The notes beneath the pieces are model-generated. The model saw nothing but the letters and a program-made list of their open reading frames with translations, ran no database searches and was not told the origin of the DNA. Both the position numbers and the translations under genes were made by a program. From NCBI GenBank assembly GCA_945903645.1, contig CAMDOM010000009.1, positions 1 to 64,000 on the forward strand: a DNA stretch of 64,000 bases, written 5' to 3'. This document shows, one piece after another, positions 16,065-24,786 of the stretch (positions are counted from its first letter, which is position 1; the number at the start of each line of letters is the position of its first letter). Source of the stretch: Chryseobacterium gleum. GTDB taxonomy: Bacteria > Bacteroidota > Bacteroidia > UBA10329.

Positions 16065-16931
16065 ATGAAACGTTCACACCTGATTCTGCTAAATCTTCCT
16101 TTATTCTTCCTGCTTCCCTTATCGCTTTTGGCGCAGGAGGCCAATTCATTGCTTTGGAAGGTGACGTCACCAAGCAATGCCAAAGCATCATATCTTTTTG
16201 GAACACTCCATCTCTTGCCAGAAGACAGGTATTTTTTTACCGACAAAATGCAAGAAGCATTTGCAAGCACCGAAACGTTGGCTCTCGAAATTGACATCGA
16301 TATTCCAATGGGCGAACAGATGAAAATGGCAATGCAGATGATGATGCCAGACGGAAAATCGTGGGCAGATTATATGACTGCAGAGGAATTTGCAGCGCTT
16401 CGTTCGGCCTATATCGACTCGTTAGGCGTGAAAGAAGCCAAGTTTGATAAACAGTATGTAAAAATAAAACCGATGTATTTATCTGCTTTGGTTTTATCGC
16501 AGCTTTTGGGAAAAACAAAGGTATATGAACAGGAACTTTCGGGTATGGCCAAAAAAGCCAAAAAACCACTTATTGGCTTAGAGACGCTTCAACAGCAAAT
16601 GGATTTTATGGGTTCTGTTTCGCTCGAAGATCAGATTACACAGACCAAAGAGGCGGGTGCATCAATTTTGAGGGAATACAACAAAATGCTTGAAGCCTAC
16701 TTGAAACAAGATTTAACTGCTTTGCAAACATTAGCCAAGGAAAGTGATGATTTTGCTGGAATTGAAGAGGAATTGCTTACTAAGCGAAACGCGGCTTGGA
16801 TTCCACTTGTAAAGGAACAGGCAGCAAAGTCACCTACATTTTTTGCAGTAGGGGCGCTTCATCTTGTGGGAGAGAAAGGTCTTATTAGTCAACTTCGTAA
16901 TGCTGGCTTTAAAGTTGAGCCTGTCAATTGA
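16065..16931 (+). CDS. TraB/GumN family (haem/erythromycin-esterase-like fold) secreted protein
   Basis: 288 aa from ATG 16065 (MKRSHLILLNLPLFFLLPL). The open frame begins at 16032, inside the previous gene, but the signal peptide supports 16065; cleavage is probably after LLAQ. The family pattern is clear: SLLWKVTSPSNAKASYLFGTLHLL at the start (GTxH), TLALEIDID, GLETLQQQMDFM, and the second half of the putative active site FFAVGALHLVGEKGLI (GxxH). The two GxxH motifs are thought to bind a metal in TraB/PrgY/GumN proteins. The role is unknown; periplasmic metalloprotease activity has been proposed for the family. Confidence 0.9.
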   Translation: MKRSHLILLNLPLFFLLPLSLLAQEANSLLWKVTSPSNAKASYLFGTLHLLPEDRYFFTDKMQEAFASTETLALEIDIDIPMGEQMKMAMQMMMPDGKSWADYMTAEEFAALRSAYIDSLGVKEAKFDKQYVKIKPMYLSALVLSQLLGKTKVYEQELSGMAKKAKKPLIGLETLQQQMDFMGSVSLEDQITQTKEAGASILREYNKMLEAYLKQDLTALQTLAKESDDFAGIEEELLTKRNAAWIPLVKEQAAKSPTFFAVGALHLVGEKGLISQLRNAGFKVEPVN

Positions 16932-17000
16932 GTAACGTCCGAATTTTCTGAGTTTTACTTGCCTACCTTCGAGGCACAAAATTTTACCGAAATCAACACC

Positions 17001-17477
17001 ATGAAAATATTCTTTTTGTTTGCATCAGTTCTTATTATGTCACTTTTTTCTGGCTGTAGTCAAACAGATACCACATCAGAAGATGCTGCCGCAGCAGCGC
17101 GCATAGATTCTATAATTGGAGGTGGCGCAGCTCCATCCATTGGTAGCGGACTTCCAAGTGGTGGTACTGTTCTTAGTGGTGCCCCTGCTGCTGCTGGAAA
17201 TGTACAGTTGAATCCTGCACATGGCGAACCTGGCCATAAGTGTGAAATTGCAGTAGGAGCACCATTGAATTCTGCGCCTTCCGCACAAGCAACTCCTCAA
17301 ATGCAAATCTCACCTCAACCAGCTGCAGCAGTGAAAGCCGCATCAGCCCCTGCTGCAGAAGTTAAATCTGCACCAACAGAATCACCAGCAGCGATGCTTG
17401 CCAAAGGACTTAATCCTCCTCATGGTTCGCCTGGCCATGATTGTGCGATTTCGGTGGGTGCTCCTCTAAAAAAGTAG
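17001..17477 (+). CDS. Small lipoprotein with two NPxHGxPGHxCxIxVGAPL repeats
   Basis: 158 aa from ATG 17001; upstream in-frame residues from 16959 are not signal-like. A lipobox (SLFSGC) follows the hydrophobic signal, so the protein is probably lipid-anchored. After an Ala/Gly/Ser/Pro-rich low-complexity stretch comes one copy of NPAHGEPGHKCEIAVGAPL (near residues 71-89). A second Ala/Pro/Ser-rich linker and a second copy, NPPHGSPGHDCAISVGAPL, end the protein at the C-terminus. Each copy has two His and one Cys in fixed positions. I recognise this motif from many Bacteroidota proteins but know of no function. The low-complexity linkers suggest surface display. Confidence 0.8.
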   Translation: MKIFFLFASVLIMSLFSGCSQTDTTSEDAAAAARIDSIIGGGAAPSIGSGLPSGGTVLSGAPAAAGNVQLNPAHGEPGHKCEIAVGAPLNSAPSAQATPQMQISPQPAAAVKAASAPAAEVKSAPTESPAAMLAKGLNPPHGSPGHDCAISVGAPLKK

Positions 17478-17592
17478 TAGGGCATTTTTCGAAGTTTTTG
17501 GTATTCTGCACGTATCCTTTCTTAATTATTGGAAAAAAGTGCAAACCGAAGCTCTAAGGAACTAGCACTCGGATAACGAGCGTATCGTTTAG

Positions 17593-18013
17593 TTACACAC
17601 CTACCTTTCCATTCTTGAAACGCGCTGAAATTTGGTTTAACTCTTCGCTTGGAGATAATTTGTGGATTGAAAAGAGCAAATCTCTAAAGTTGTCGTTCTT
17701 GAATTTTTCGCCTTCTGGTCCACCAAATTGGTCAGGGTATCCATCCGAAAAAATGTAAATCATATCTCCACTTTGCAGACTAACTTCCTGATTGCTAAAT
17801 TTCCACAGCAAGTTGTCTGTTGATATAATCCAATAGGAAATTTATTGCCTTTGGTTTCCAAAAGCTGGCCATTACGAATAATGTATAGTAGATTTTAGGC
17901 TCAAGCATATTCCCTCTCCATTTTAGTAAAGTTGAGGCTAATAAATGCGATGTCCATACCATCCTTAATTCCCATGGTATAGCCTGTTTTTCGCATTAAT
18001 GGCCGAGAAATGA
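17593..18013 (-). pseudogene. Decayed C-terminal fragment of a SpoIIE/PP2C-type phosphatase
   Basis: On the minus strand three similarity blocks of a SpoIIE-type serine phosphatase lie in order but in different frames. The first is GIKDGMDIAFISLN, ending in an in-frame TGA at 17901-17903. The second is IRNGQLLETKGNKFPIGLYQ (about 17820-17880). The third is LLWKFSNQEVSLQSGDMIY followed by FSDGYPDQFGGPEGEKF (17593-17820). At least two frameshifts and one stop interrupt it, and the last domain strand (normally near a VDDILVIG motif) is missing. The N-terminal sensor and most of the catalytic domain are also gone. It lies downstream of ubiD on the same strand. Together with short flanks it fills the only gap above 300 bp in the window (17478-18013); nothing else was seen there. 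Confidence 0.8.
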
Positions 18014-19831
18014 TTAGATAATCCCGTGGAGTGAACCATTTTTTAATCCAAGAGCATCCACGCGTTTTTCAATTTCAGGGTCTTTTATCAGAGGTGGGGC
18101 ATGGTGGGGCTTTATACGCGCATCGAAAACAAGTGGACCATTGCAGCCCCAATGCTTGTGTTTCACGAATGCTTCCACTCCATGAATGTCATGCGATGGA
18201 TTGCAGCGAGTGAAAGTGACCCACAAAAAGTTGTTTATGCTATGCGCTAAAAAGGAGCTATCGTCACAAACAATGAGCATTGGAAAACCTTGGAGCACTT
18301 CCAATTGAGATTTTAGCTCATCTATAAGATTAGAAATATCTTGCCCGTCTCGGAAGGTTTGGGCTTCTATTGCTAGAACTCCTGGCATCACCAAATTTGG
18401 GTTTGAATAGCCATGGGGCAATTTCAATTCCGAAGATAGGGAGTTGGCCAATGTGCGAATTGGCTCACCTGCCGCAGCAATCACAACTTTAGAACCCGTG
18501 TTCAATCCATCTCCACTATAATCTAACGTGTCGATGGTGGTATTGGTATAAAAGTGTAGGTCTCGCCTAGTGTCAAGTCGTTCTAAAATGTGTTGGAAGT
18601 AATTCACGTAATCGTGGGTATCCAATTGTTCTGAATCTTGCCGTGCGGCAATAAAAAGAAACTTGGCCAGCGACATCTGATTGAATCCCAAAATGGCATT
18701 TGCTATGGTGAGAATTTCTTGAGGTCTGCGTTCGTTGCTGTAAGGCGTGTAGCGTTCGCTTCCAATGGCTAGTAAAAGTGGGTGAACTCCAGCAGCATCA
18801 ACCGCATTCACTTCTTTTAATCCCGGAATAGTTTGCGGAATTATTGGGCCAGTAATTTCATGAATTAGCGCCCCAAAACTTGTATCTTCCTGAGGTGGTC
18901 TTCCCACCACGGTGAAAGCCCAAATACCATCTTTCTTAGCCAAAACACGTTTTACGCGCATCAGCGGGAAATCATGTTTCAAACTATAATAGCCCAAATG
19001 GTCTCCAAATGGGCCTTCAGGTTTATTCTCTTTCGGATAAACTTCTCCCAGAATCACAAAATCCGCATCAGAGGAAATAGTAAATCCATTCCAGTTTTGA
19101 TAGCGAAACCTACGACCTCCAAGGGCTCCAGCAAAACTTACTTCTGGCAAACCTTCGGGCAATGGCATTACAGCGGCAAAAGAGTGGGAGGGAGGACCAC
19201 CAACAAAAATGGCAACTTTAAGTGGCTGACCTAAGGCATTGCTCTTCGTTTGATGCACGCCAATGCCACGATGCAACTGGTAATGCAATCCAATTTCTTG
19301 ATTTTGTTTGTAATCATTTCCACCAAGCTGAATCCGATACATTCCCAAATTGCTGCCCAAGATTCCTGGTTTATCGACATCCTCGGTAAACACTTGGGGT
19401 AGCGTTACAAACGGGCCACCATCATTGGGCCAGCATTGAATTTGAGGTAAATCGCTAATATTTATTTCGTCAAATCTTGCGTTGGTTTTACGCGGAAGCG
19501 CGTGCAAACCACCCAAGCCAGCATCTAAAATCCATGAAGGATTTTTAAACAACAAAGCAGGATCTCCTTTCAGTTGTACCAGTTTGCTAACACGGTCTAT
19601 CGCATCTCTAAAAAGAAAGCGACTGCGCTCAATGCTACCGTATAGATTGGAAACTGCGCGGTATTTTGAGCCTTTTAGCCGCTCGAAAAGCAAAGCTGGA
19701 CCATTGTTTTCATACACCCGAAGATGAATGGCGGCCATCTCCAAATGAGGATTTACTTCCTCTTTTATTCGAATTAGGTGACCGTTACGCTCTAGGTCGG
19801 TCACACACTGTTGCATACTGCTGTATCCCAT
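18014..19831 (-). CDS. UbiD family (prenylated-FMN) decarboxylase
   Basis: 605 aa. Family landmarks are the N-terminal MQQCVTDLERNGHLIRIKEEV, SNLGMYRIQLGGNDYKQNQEIGLHYQLHRGIG (cofactor and metal site), VGGPPSHSFAAVMPLPEG, and the catalytic EGPFGDHLGYYSL. The downstream dimerisation half includes MSLAKFLFIAARQ. UbiD enzymes decarboxylate unsaturated or aromatic acids using prFMN made by UbiX, which is not in this window. The roughly 600-aa Bacteroidota form is commonly associated with menaquinone biosynthesis; that assignment is an inference. ATG 19831 follows an 81-bp gap from the ABC permease gene. Confidence 0.92.
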   Translation of the reverse strand: MGYSSMQQCVTDLERNGHLIRIKEEVNPHLEMAAIHLRVYENNGPALLFERLKGSKYRAVSNLYGSIERSRFLFRDAIDRVSKLVQLKGDPALLFKNPSWILDAGLGGLHALPRKTNARFDEINISDLPQIQCWPNDGGPFVTLPQVFTEDVDKPGILGSNLGMYRIQLGGNDYKQNQEIGLHYQLHRGIGVHQTKSNALGQPLKVAIFVGGPPSHSFAAVMPLPEGLPEVSFAGALGGRRFRYQNWNGFTISSDADFVILGEVYPKENKPEGPFGDHLGYYSLKHDFPLMRVKRVLAKKDGIWAFTVVGRPPQEDTSFGALIHEITGPIIPQTIPGLKEVNAVDAAGVHPLLLAIGSERYTPYSNERRPQEILTIANAILGFNQMSLAKFLFIAARQDSEQLDTHDYVNYFQHILERLDTRRDLHFYTNTTIDTLDYSGDGLNTGSKVVIAAAGEPIRTLANSLSSELKLPHGYSNPNLVMPGVLAIEAQTFRDGQDISNLIDELKSQLEVLQGFPMLIVCDDSSFLAHSINNFLWVTFTRCNPSHDIHGVEAFVKHKHWGCNGPLVFDARIKPHHAPPLIKDPEIEKRVDALGLKNGSLHGII

Positions 19832-19912
19832 GATGCTAAGTTAAACCGCTAGAATCGTTGGTTGTTCTACGAATAGAAAGTGAAAATGAAATTTTGATTT
19901 TAATGGAGATTA

Positions 19913-21046
19913 CTAATCCCGCGCCTTTACGTCCAATGCATCTCGAAGTCCATTGCCCACTAACGTGAACGCCAAAACCATGAGCAGAATGGCAAAACTG
20001 GGAACAATTGCCAGATATGCTTTATCCATAATGATGTAACCATAGTGATCTTTAATCATGCTTCCCCACGATGGAATGGGAGGTTGCGCACCAATACCGA
20101 GAAAACTTAATCCAGCTTCAATAAGAATGGCGGAAGCAAAGTTGGCTGCCGAAATCACAATTACGGGCCCCATAATGTTGGGCAGAATATGGCGAACTAT
20201 GGTTCTAAATTCTCCAAATCCTAGAGCTCGGCATGCTTCTACAAATTCTTTTTCGCGGATGGCAAGAATTTGACCGCGAACTATTCGCGCAACCTCTACC
20301 CACATGGCCATTCCTACCGCCACAAACACTTGCCAAAATCCTTTGCCCATTGCCAATGTGATTGCGATAACCAGCAATAGGAGTGGAATAGACCAAACTA
20401 CGGTTACAAACCACATCACCACTTTATCTATCCAACCGCGAAAAAATCCCGCTAAGGCGCCCAAGGTGATTCCTATAAGTAGTGAAATACCCACGGCTAT
20501 AAAACCTACGCTCAGCGAGATGCGAGCGCCAAGAACCAACCGACTAAGCATATCTCGGCCAAAGCGATCGGTACCAAGCAAAAAGGTTTGCGAAACAATG
20601 CTGTTGTGTTCTACCCATGCAACGCAATCATCTGTTCTAATTGGGCAAATTCGTTGTGCCTGAAAAGCAATTACTTCCCCATTATTGGGAGAATCCCCGG
20701 TGTAACGCTCAATAATCAACGAATCATTTTTCCAAGAATGCGAATGGATGGTTATCCATTGAAAATTAGTTTCGGTTCCAGTAAATAGATTTCCTATTGA
20801 CCAAGACTCGTCAGCTTGACCAGTAGGAATTTTCAGAAAGGTGAACGTGCTACCAGGTTTTTTAGCCGCCAACTCTATAATTTGACGATTGGCATTTGGG
20901 CTATTGTCAGGAATAAAAGTATAAGCACCGATTGCTAGAAGCACAGAAACGATGATGACCACAGCACCAAACATGGCTGCCCCATCCTTTCGGAAACGGT
21001 GCCACGCTAATTGCCCCAACGATTTGCCGCGAAGATTTTTAGTCAT
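19913..21046 (-). CDS. ABC transporter permease, DppC/OppC type
   Basis: 377 aa. One N-terminal membrane helix (MFGAVVIIVSVLLAIGAYTF) is followed by an unusually long extracytoplasmic insert of about 110 residues. Then comes the family motif LLGTDRFGRDMLSRLVLGARISL, and four to five further helices. The ATPase-docking EAA loop is EACRALGFGEFRTIVRHILPN. It would be the second permease of a peptide/nickel-type importer, but the partner permease, ATPases and binding protein are not nearby. The start overlaps the preceding glycosyltransferase gene by 8 nt, so the two are translationally coupled although functionally unrelated on present knowledge. Confidence 0.92.
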   Translation of the reverse strand: MTKNLRGKSLGQLAWHRFRKDGAAMFGAVVIIVSVLLAIGAYTFIPDNSPNANRQIIELAAKKPGSTFTFLKIPTGQADESWSIGNLFTGTETNFQWITIHSHSWKNDSLIIERYTGDSPNNGEVIAFQAQRICPIRTDDCVAWVEHNSIVSQTFLLGTDRFGRDMLSRLVLGARISLSVGFIAVGISLLIGITLGALAGFFRGWIDKVVMWFVTVVWSIPLLLLVIAITLAMGKGFWQVFVAVGMAMWVEVARIVRGQILAIREKEFVEACRALGFGEFRTIVRHILPNIMGPVIVISAANFASAILIEAGLSFLGIGAQPPIPSWGSMIKDHYGYIIMDKAYLAIVPSFAILLMVLAFTLVGNGLRDALDVKARD

Positions 21047-22166
21047 CTACGGTTATTTTTCGCCCTTTCCATTCGTAGGTACTTACGTTGCCCAAAATAC
21101 CCAATGTGGTGGTATAAATTAGAATGAAAAGTTGGGCAGGAATTATATCCCACAAGCCGCAAGTTGGCAACAACTCAGAGCTAACCATGCGGATGAAAAA
21201 ATAGTCTACAATGGTTTTTAACAGAACTGCACCGAGTAAAAAATCAGTTGAACCAAGAGGAAATACAAGGTTTATCGCACAACCAAGCAAGGCAAGAACT
21301 CCTGAAAAATTCGCGAAATAGGTGATTAGTGCGGTCAATTTCACATTCCAATCTGAATAGCTGCCTTTTTTGGATAACCACCGTTTTCGTTGTTGCCAAA
21401 ACGAACTGAAGCTTGACAATGGTTTCGAGCTAACAACCGCTCGTGCATTTTTTGCAAATACCACCGAGCCAAGTGCTTTTATTTTAAGCATCAAAAAAAC
21501 ATCATCGCCAGAAGGGTTACTCGACCCAGAATATCCGCCAGATTGCAAGAATGCTTTCTTACTAAACAACAAATTGGCTCCATTGGCCATTATTGGATAG
21601 CCAAGCGAAGCTGCGCCTCCAGTAATTCCCATAATGGCAAGAAATTCGAGTTGCTGAATGCGCTCAAACAAGGTTGTGGCAGGTGTTAAAACTACAGGAC
21701 CCAACACCATAGCAGCATTAGCCGATTGTTGGCAAACAATCATGGATGAAATCCAACTTGGCGAAATGCGGCAATCTGCATCCACAGTGGCAATTAATGC
21801 GGTGGTCGCAAACATTATTCCTTGCTGTAAAGCTTGTTTTTTTCCGCCCGCGTTGGGCAAACGCAACACCTGTAAGTTGCTATGACTCCTCGATAATTCT
21901 TCAGCAATAGCAGCGGTTTCATCCTCCGAACCGTCATCTACCACAACTATGTTCAAAAACTGCTGCGGATAATCTTGATGGAGCAAATCATGCAGGCAAG
22001 ATTGAACATTCGCAGCTTCATTCCGAGCAGGAACTATTACCGTTACTGATACAGGAATAGCAGTATTTTCTGCCTTTAGTATTCGTTTCCAGCCCATAGT
22101 AAACCGCAATAGCATAGCGGAGTACACAATCATCAGCACCAAAATAATGTAGCCGAAAATCATCAT
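21039..22166 (-). CDS. Family 2 glycosyltransferase with membrane helices
   Basis: 375 aa. An N-terminal helix (MMIFGYIILVLMIVYSAMLL) anchors a GT-A domain. This has VTVIVPARNEAANVQSCL, VVDDGSEDETAAIA, the metal-binding ATVDADCRI, and the processive-type acceptor motif QQRKRW (QxxRW) near residue 265. Two or three C-terminal helices (for example ITYFANFSGVLALLGCAINLVF) follow. This layout is that of membrane synthases such as those for polysaccharides or glycolipids. The sugar and acceptor are unknown. Its 3' end overlaps the ABC permease gene by 8 nt, and the lipid-flippase-like gene upstream on the same strand may act in the same envelope process. Confidence 0.9.
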   Translation of the reverse strand: MMIFGYIILVLMIVYSAMLLRFTMGWKRILKAENTAIPVSVTVIVPARNEAANVQSCLHDLLHQDYPQQFLNIVVVDDGSEDETAAIAEELSRSHSNLQVLRLPNAGGKKQALQQGIMFATTALIATVDADCRISPSWISSMIVCQQSANAAMVLGPVVLTPATTLFERIQQLEFLAIMGITGGAASLGYPIMANGANLLFSKKAFLQSGGYSGSSNPSGDDVFLMLKIKALGSVVFAKNARAVVSSKPLSSFSSFWQQRKRWLSKKGSYSDWNVKLTALITYFANFSGVLALLGCAINLVFPLGSTDFLLGAVLLKTIVDYFFIRMVSSELLPTCGLWDIIPAQLFILIYTTTLGILGNVSTYEWKGRKITVDD

Positions 22167-22236
22167 TTGCCTTTTAGAGTATTGGAAGACGCCTTAATCA
22201 AAGGCAAGATACCTTGAAATGGCTTGATGCTACCCA

Positions 22237-23220
22237 TCAATTTGCCTTGCGGAAAAATTTGAGCCCAAAGATGCTAACCACTCCAAAAAGTGCAGGAATA
22301 ACTAGGTTTATTAACCATAACACTGAGCTGGCCGAAACAATTCCTGAGACATTGTCTGAAATGTGAGATAGGAAATATACCGCAACCGAACCTCGAGTTA
22401 CCATTTCAGTGATGGCAATGGTTGGAATTCCAGTCATCACAAAGTAGGTTAATGCAATCATCATCAGCGCGTCTGCATAACCAACTTCCACTGAAAATAC
22501 GCGAAGCAAAAGGATAAACTGAAGCGTGAAAATGAAATAGCGCCCCATGCTGGCCAATAGCACGCGAGCCAGTGATTGGGGGCTATGCAGCATAAATACA
22601 TTCACATGTCGCATTACCGATTTGGGCAAGCGCAATTTGCGCAACACCACGGTCAATAGGCGTGAATGCAGAAACAATACAATCATTATGGCGCAAATGA
22701 TAAACACTCCAACGCGCACAAACTCGAATTGAATGGGGAAAATTGGGCCAAGTCCCTCATAAGCGGGCAAGTAAAACATGGCGGCAATTAGGCCTGCAAC
22801 AATTGTTACGGTAAGCTGGGCGTAGCTTCCAACCACGGTTAATAGAACAGCATCAATGCGGTCGGCTTTGTCGAGATGAAATACCCGACCACCGTACTCT
22901 CCAACTCTATTTGGAGTGAAAAACGCGATGGTAACTCCTGAGAATATGGCTTTCATAGAGCGCCACATGCTAATGCGCTCTATCGAACCTATTAAAACAC
23001 GCCATTTGTAGGCTTCTAGTCCCCAATTCGCAAGCATGGCGAAAAGCAATAATACTAATTCACTGTATTGAGGAACTTCAAGTAGAAATAGACTATCCGA
23101 TAGTAAATCTGATGAATCGTCTTTGGCACGCAGTTCATGAATGATAAACCAAACGGCAATTAGGGCAATAGCTACCTTAAGAACAAAAGCAATTACGCGC
23201 TTTGGAGTCGAAAATGACAT
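22237..23220 (-). CDS. Lysylphosphatidylglycerol synthase-type transmembrane (flippase domain) protein
   Basis: 327 aa from ATG 23220 (MSFSTPKRVIAFVLKV). The longer open frame to 23262 starts inside the gltA terminator hairpin and is rejected. About eight hydrophobic helices are visible. The UPF0104/LPG_synthase_TM hallmarks are ANWGLEAYKWRVLIG, FFTPNRVGEYGGRVFHLD (conserved PxRxGE), and the C-terminal GIPTIAITEMVTRGSVAVYF. Such domains move lipids or glycolipids across the inner membrane; there is no aminoacyl-transferase domain here. It is placed directly upstream of the membrane glycosyltransferase gene on the same strand (70-bp gap). Confidence 0.88.
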   Translation of the reverse strand: MSFSTPKRVIAFVLKVAIALIAVWFIIHELRAKDDSSDLLSDSLFLLEVPQYSELVLLLFAMLANWGLEAYKWRVLIGSIERISMWRSMKAIFSGVTIAFFTPNRVGEYGGRVFHLDKADRIDAVLLTVVGSYAQLTVTIVAGLIAAMFYLPAYEGLGPIFPIQFEFVRVGVFIICAIMIVLFLHSRLLTVVLRKLRLPKSVMRHVNVFMLHSPQSLARVLLASMGRYFIFTLQFILLLRVFSVEVGYADALMMIALTYFVMTGIPTIAITEMVTRGSVAVYFLSHISDNVSGIVSASSVLWLINLVIPALFGVVSIFGLKFFRKAN

Positions 23221-23238
23221 GGGGTTGAAATAGCAAAA

Positions 23239-23269
23239 AAAAAGGATGAGGAGCTCCCTCATCCTTTTT
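23239..23269. terminator. Terminator of gltA
   Basis: A 13-bp perfect stem, AAAAAGGATGAGG with CCTCATCCTTTTT, and a 5-nt loop, 20 bp past the gltA stop on the minus strand, with T-tracts on both strands. Confidence 0.9.
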
Positions 23270-23289
23270 ATAATTCATTTATGCTGGGC

Positions 23290-24579
23290 TTAGCCTCTGT
23301 GATTCATAGTTACATAAGGACGCTCTACAGCACCAGTATATATTTGACGAGGCCTTCCAATTGGTTCCTTGTTCGCAATCATTTCTTTCCATTGGGCAAT
23401 CCAACCAGGTAGGCGACCCATGGCAAACATTACAGTAAACATATCGGTAGGAATACCAATAGCTTTATAGATAATGCCACTGTAGAAATCCACATTTGGA
23501 TAAAGTGAACGAGAGATGAAATATTCATCATTCAAGGCCACTTCTTCCAATTGTTTCGCAAGGTCAAGAATTGGGTCATTGATTCCCAACTTTGCTAATA
23601 CATCATCGCATGATTTTTTGATGATTGTGGCACGTGGGTCGAAGTTTTTGTATACGCGGTGGCCAAAGCCCATGATGCGGAACGGGTCGTCTTTGTCTTT
23701 TGCTTTATCCACCCATTTTTGCAATCCACCTCCATCTTTTTGAATTTGCTCAAGCATTTCAATAACAGCTTGATTGGCTCCGCCATGAAGTGGACCCCAA
23801 AGTGCGCAAGCACCCGCAGCAATTGTAGAGTAAAGATTTGCTTTGGATGAACCCACGATTCTAACAGTAGAAGTAGAACAGTTTTGCTCGTGGTCGGCAT
23901 GAAGAATTAGCAATTGATCTAAGGCACGAACTACAACTGGATCTGGTTGATACTCCTCTGTTGGCATGGAGAACATCATGTTCAAGAAATTCTCGCAGTA
24001 GTTGTATTTGTTTTGAGGATAAACTACTGGATGTCCTACAGAATTTTTGTGCGACCAAGCTGCGATGGTAGAAATTTTGGCCATCAAGCGAATAATGGTC
24101 AAGTCTACAGCAGAATCTTCACGGTCTGGATCTAAACTTTCAGGATAAAACGTTGAAAGTGAGATAAGATTAGACGCCAACACTCCCATTGGATGCGCTT
24201 TGCTTGGAAAGGCACCAAAAAACTTGTGCATATCCTCATGAATGAGCGTGTGGCGGGTAATTTTCTCTGTCCAACGATCAAATTCTACTTTAGTGGGCAA
24301 GTGACCATAAATGAGAAGGAAAGAAACTTCCAAAAAGGTTGACTTTTCAGCCAGTTGCTCAATCGGATAGCCCTTGTAACGAAGTATTCCCAATTCACCA
24401 TCTAGAAAGGTGATGTCGCTGGTAGTTGCACCAGTGTTTTTATATCCGCTGTCAAGCGTGATATATCCAGTCTTGGCGCGTAAGGACGTGATGTCTATTG
24501 CCTTTTCATTTTCTGTTCCAGTAACCACTGGGAACTCGAAAGTCTCATCTCCCAAGCGTATTTGTGCAGTTTCACTCAT
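23290..24579 (-). CDS. gltA: Citrate synthase
   Basis: 429 aa, the length of the hexameric type II enzymes. Motifs: SGYKNTGATTSDITFLDGELGILRYKGYPIE near the N-terminus, the substrate His in HKFFGAFPSKAHPMGVL, LHADHEQNCSTSTVRIVGSS, GPLHGGANQAVIEML (catalytic His), and IMGFGHRVYKNFDPRA (catalytic His and Arg). It condenses acetyl-CoA and oxaloacetate at the entry of the TCA cycle. It is a single gene with its own terminator. Upstream, TTG-N17-TATTATCG is a weak promoter candidate around 24620-24650. Confidence 0.97.
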   Translation of the reverse strand: MSETAQIRLGDETFEFPVVTGTENEKAIDITSLRAKTGYITLDSGYKNTGATTSDITFLDGELGILRYKGYPIEQLAEKSTFLEVSFLLIYGHLPTKVEFDRWTEKITRHTLIHEDMHKFFGAFPSKAHPMGVLASNLISLSTFYPESLDPDREDSAVDLTIIRLMAKISTIAAWSHKNSVGHPVVYPQNKYNYCENFLNMMFSMPTEEYQPDPVVVRALDQLLILHADHEQNCSTSTVRIVGSSKANLYSTIAAGACALWGPLHGGANQAVIEMLEQIQKDGGGLQKWVDKAKDKDDPFRIMGFGHRVYKNFDPRATIIKKSCDDVLAKLGINDPILDLAKQLEEVALNDEYFISRSLYPNVDFYSGIIYKAIGIPTDMFTVMFAMGRLPGWIAQWKEMIANKEPIGRPRQIYTGAVERPYVTMNHRG

Positions 24580-24786
24580 GTTAATCTAGTAATGTGGTTT
24601 GGGTTTGAAAATCAGCCGCGATAATACGAAAAATCACTCTGTACAAAGGGAAGAAAACATTCTAAATCTTCAGTTTTAGTTCTTTCGAAAATCATTGATT
24701 TTGATTGACGGCACCATAACGGTATTCCACGCCAAAAGTTCCCTACAATTGCATTGTTTTGGTGCTTTGCTTTCAAATTAACCGCT

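Noticed and set aside
17593-17811. Intact 72-aa gene
   Set aside because: It is only the last in-frame piece of a broken SpoIIE-type phosphatase; the preceding blocks are out of frame and the end is truncated.
23221-23262. Longer start for the LPG-synthase-type gene (MRELLILFFCYFNP)
   Set aside because: These codons are the translation of the gltA terminator hairpin and its T-tract; the real start is ATG 23220.
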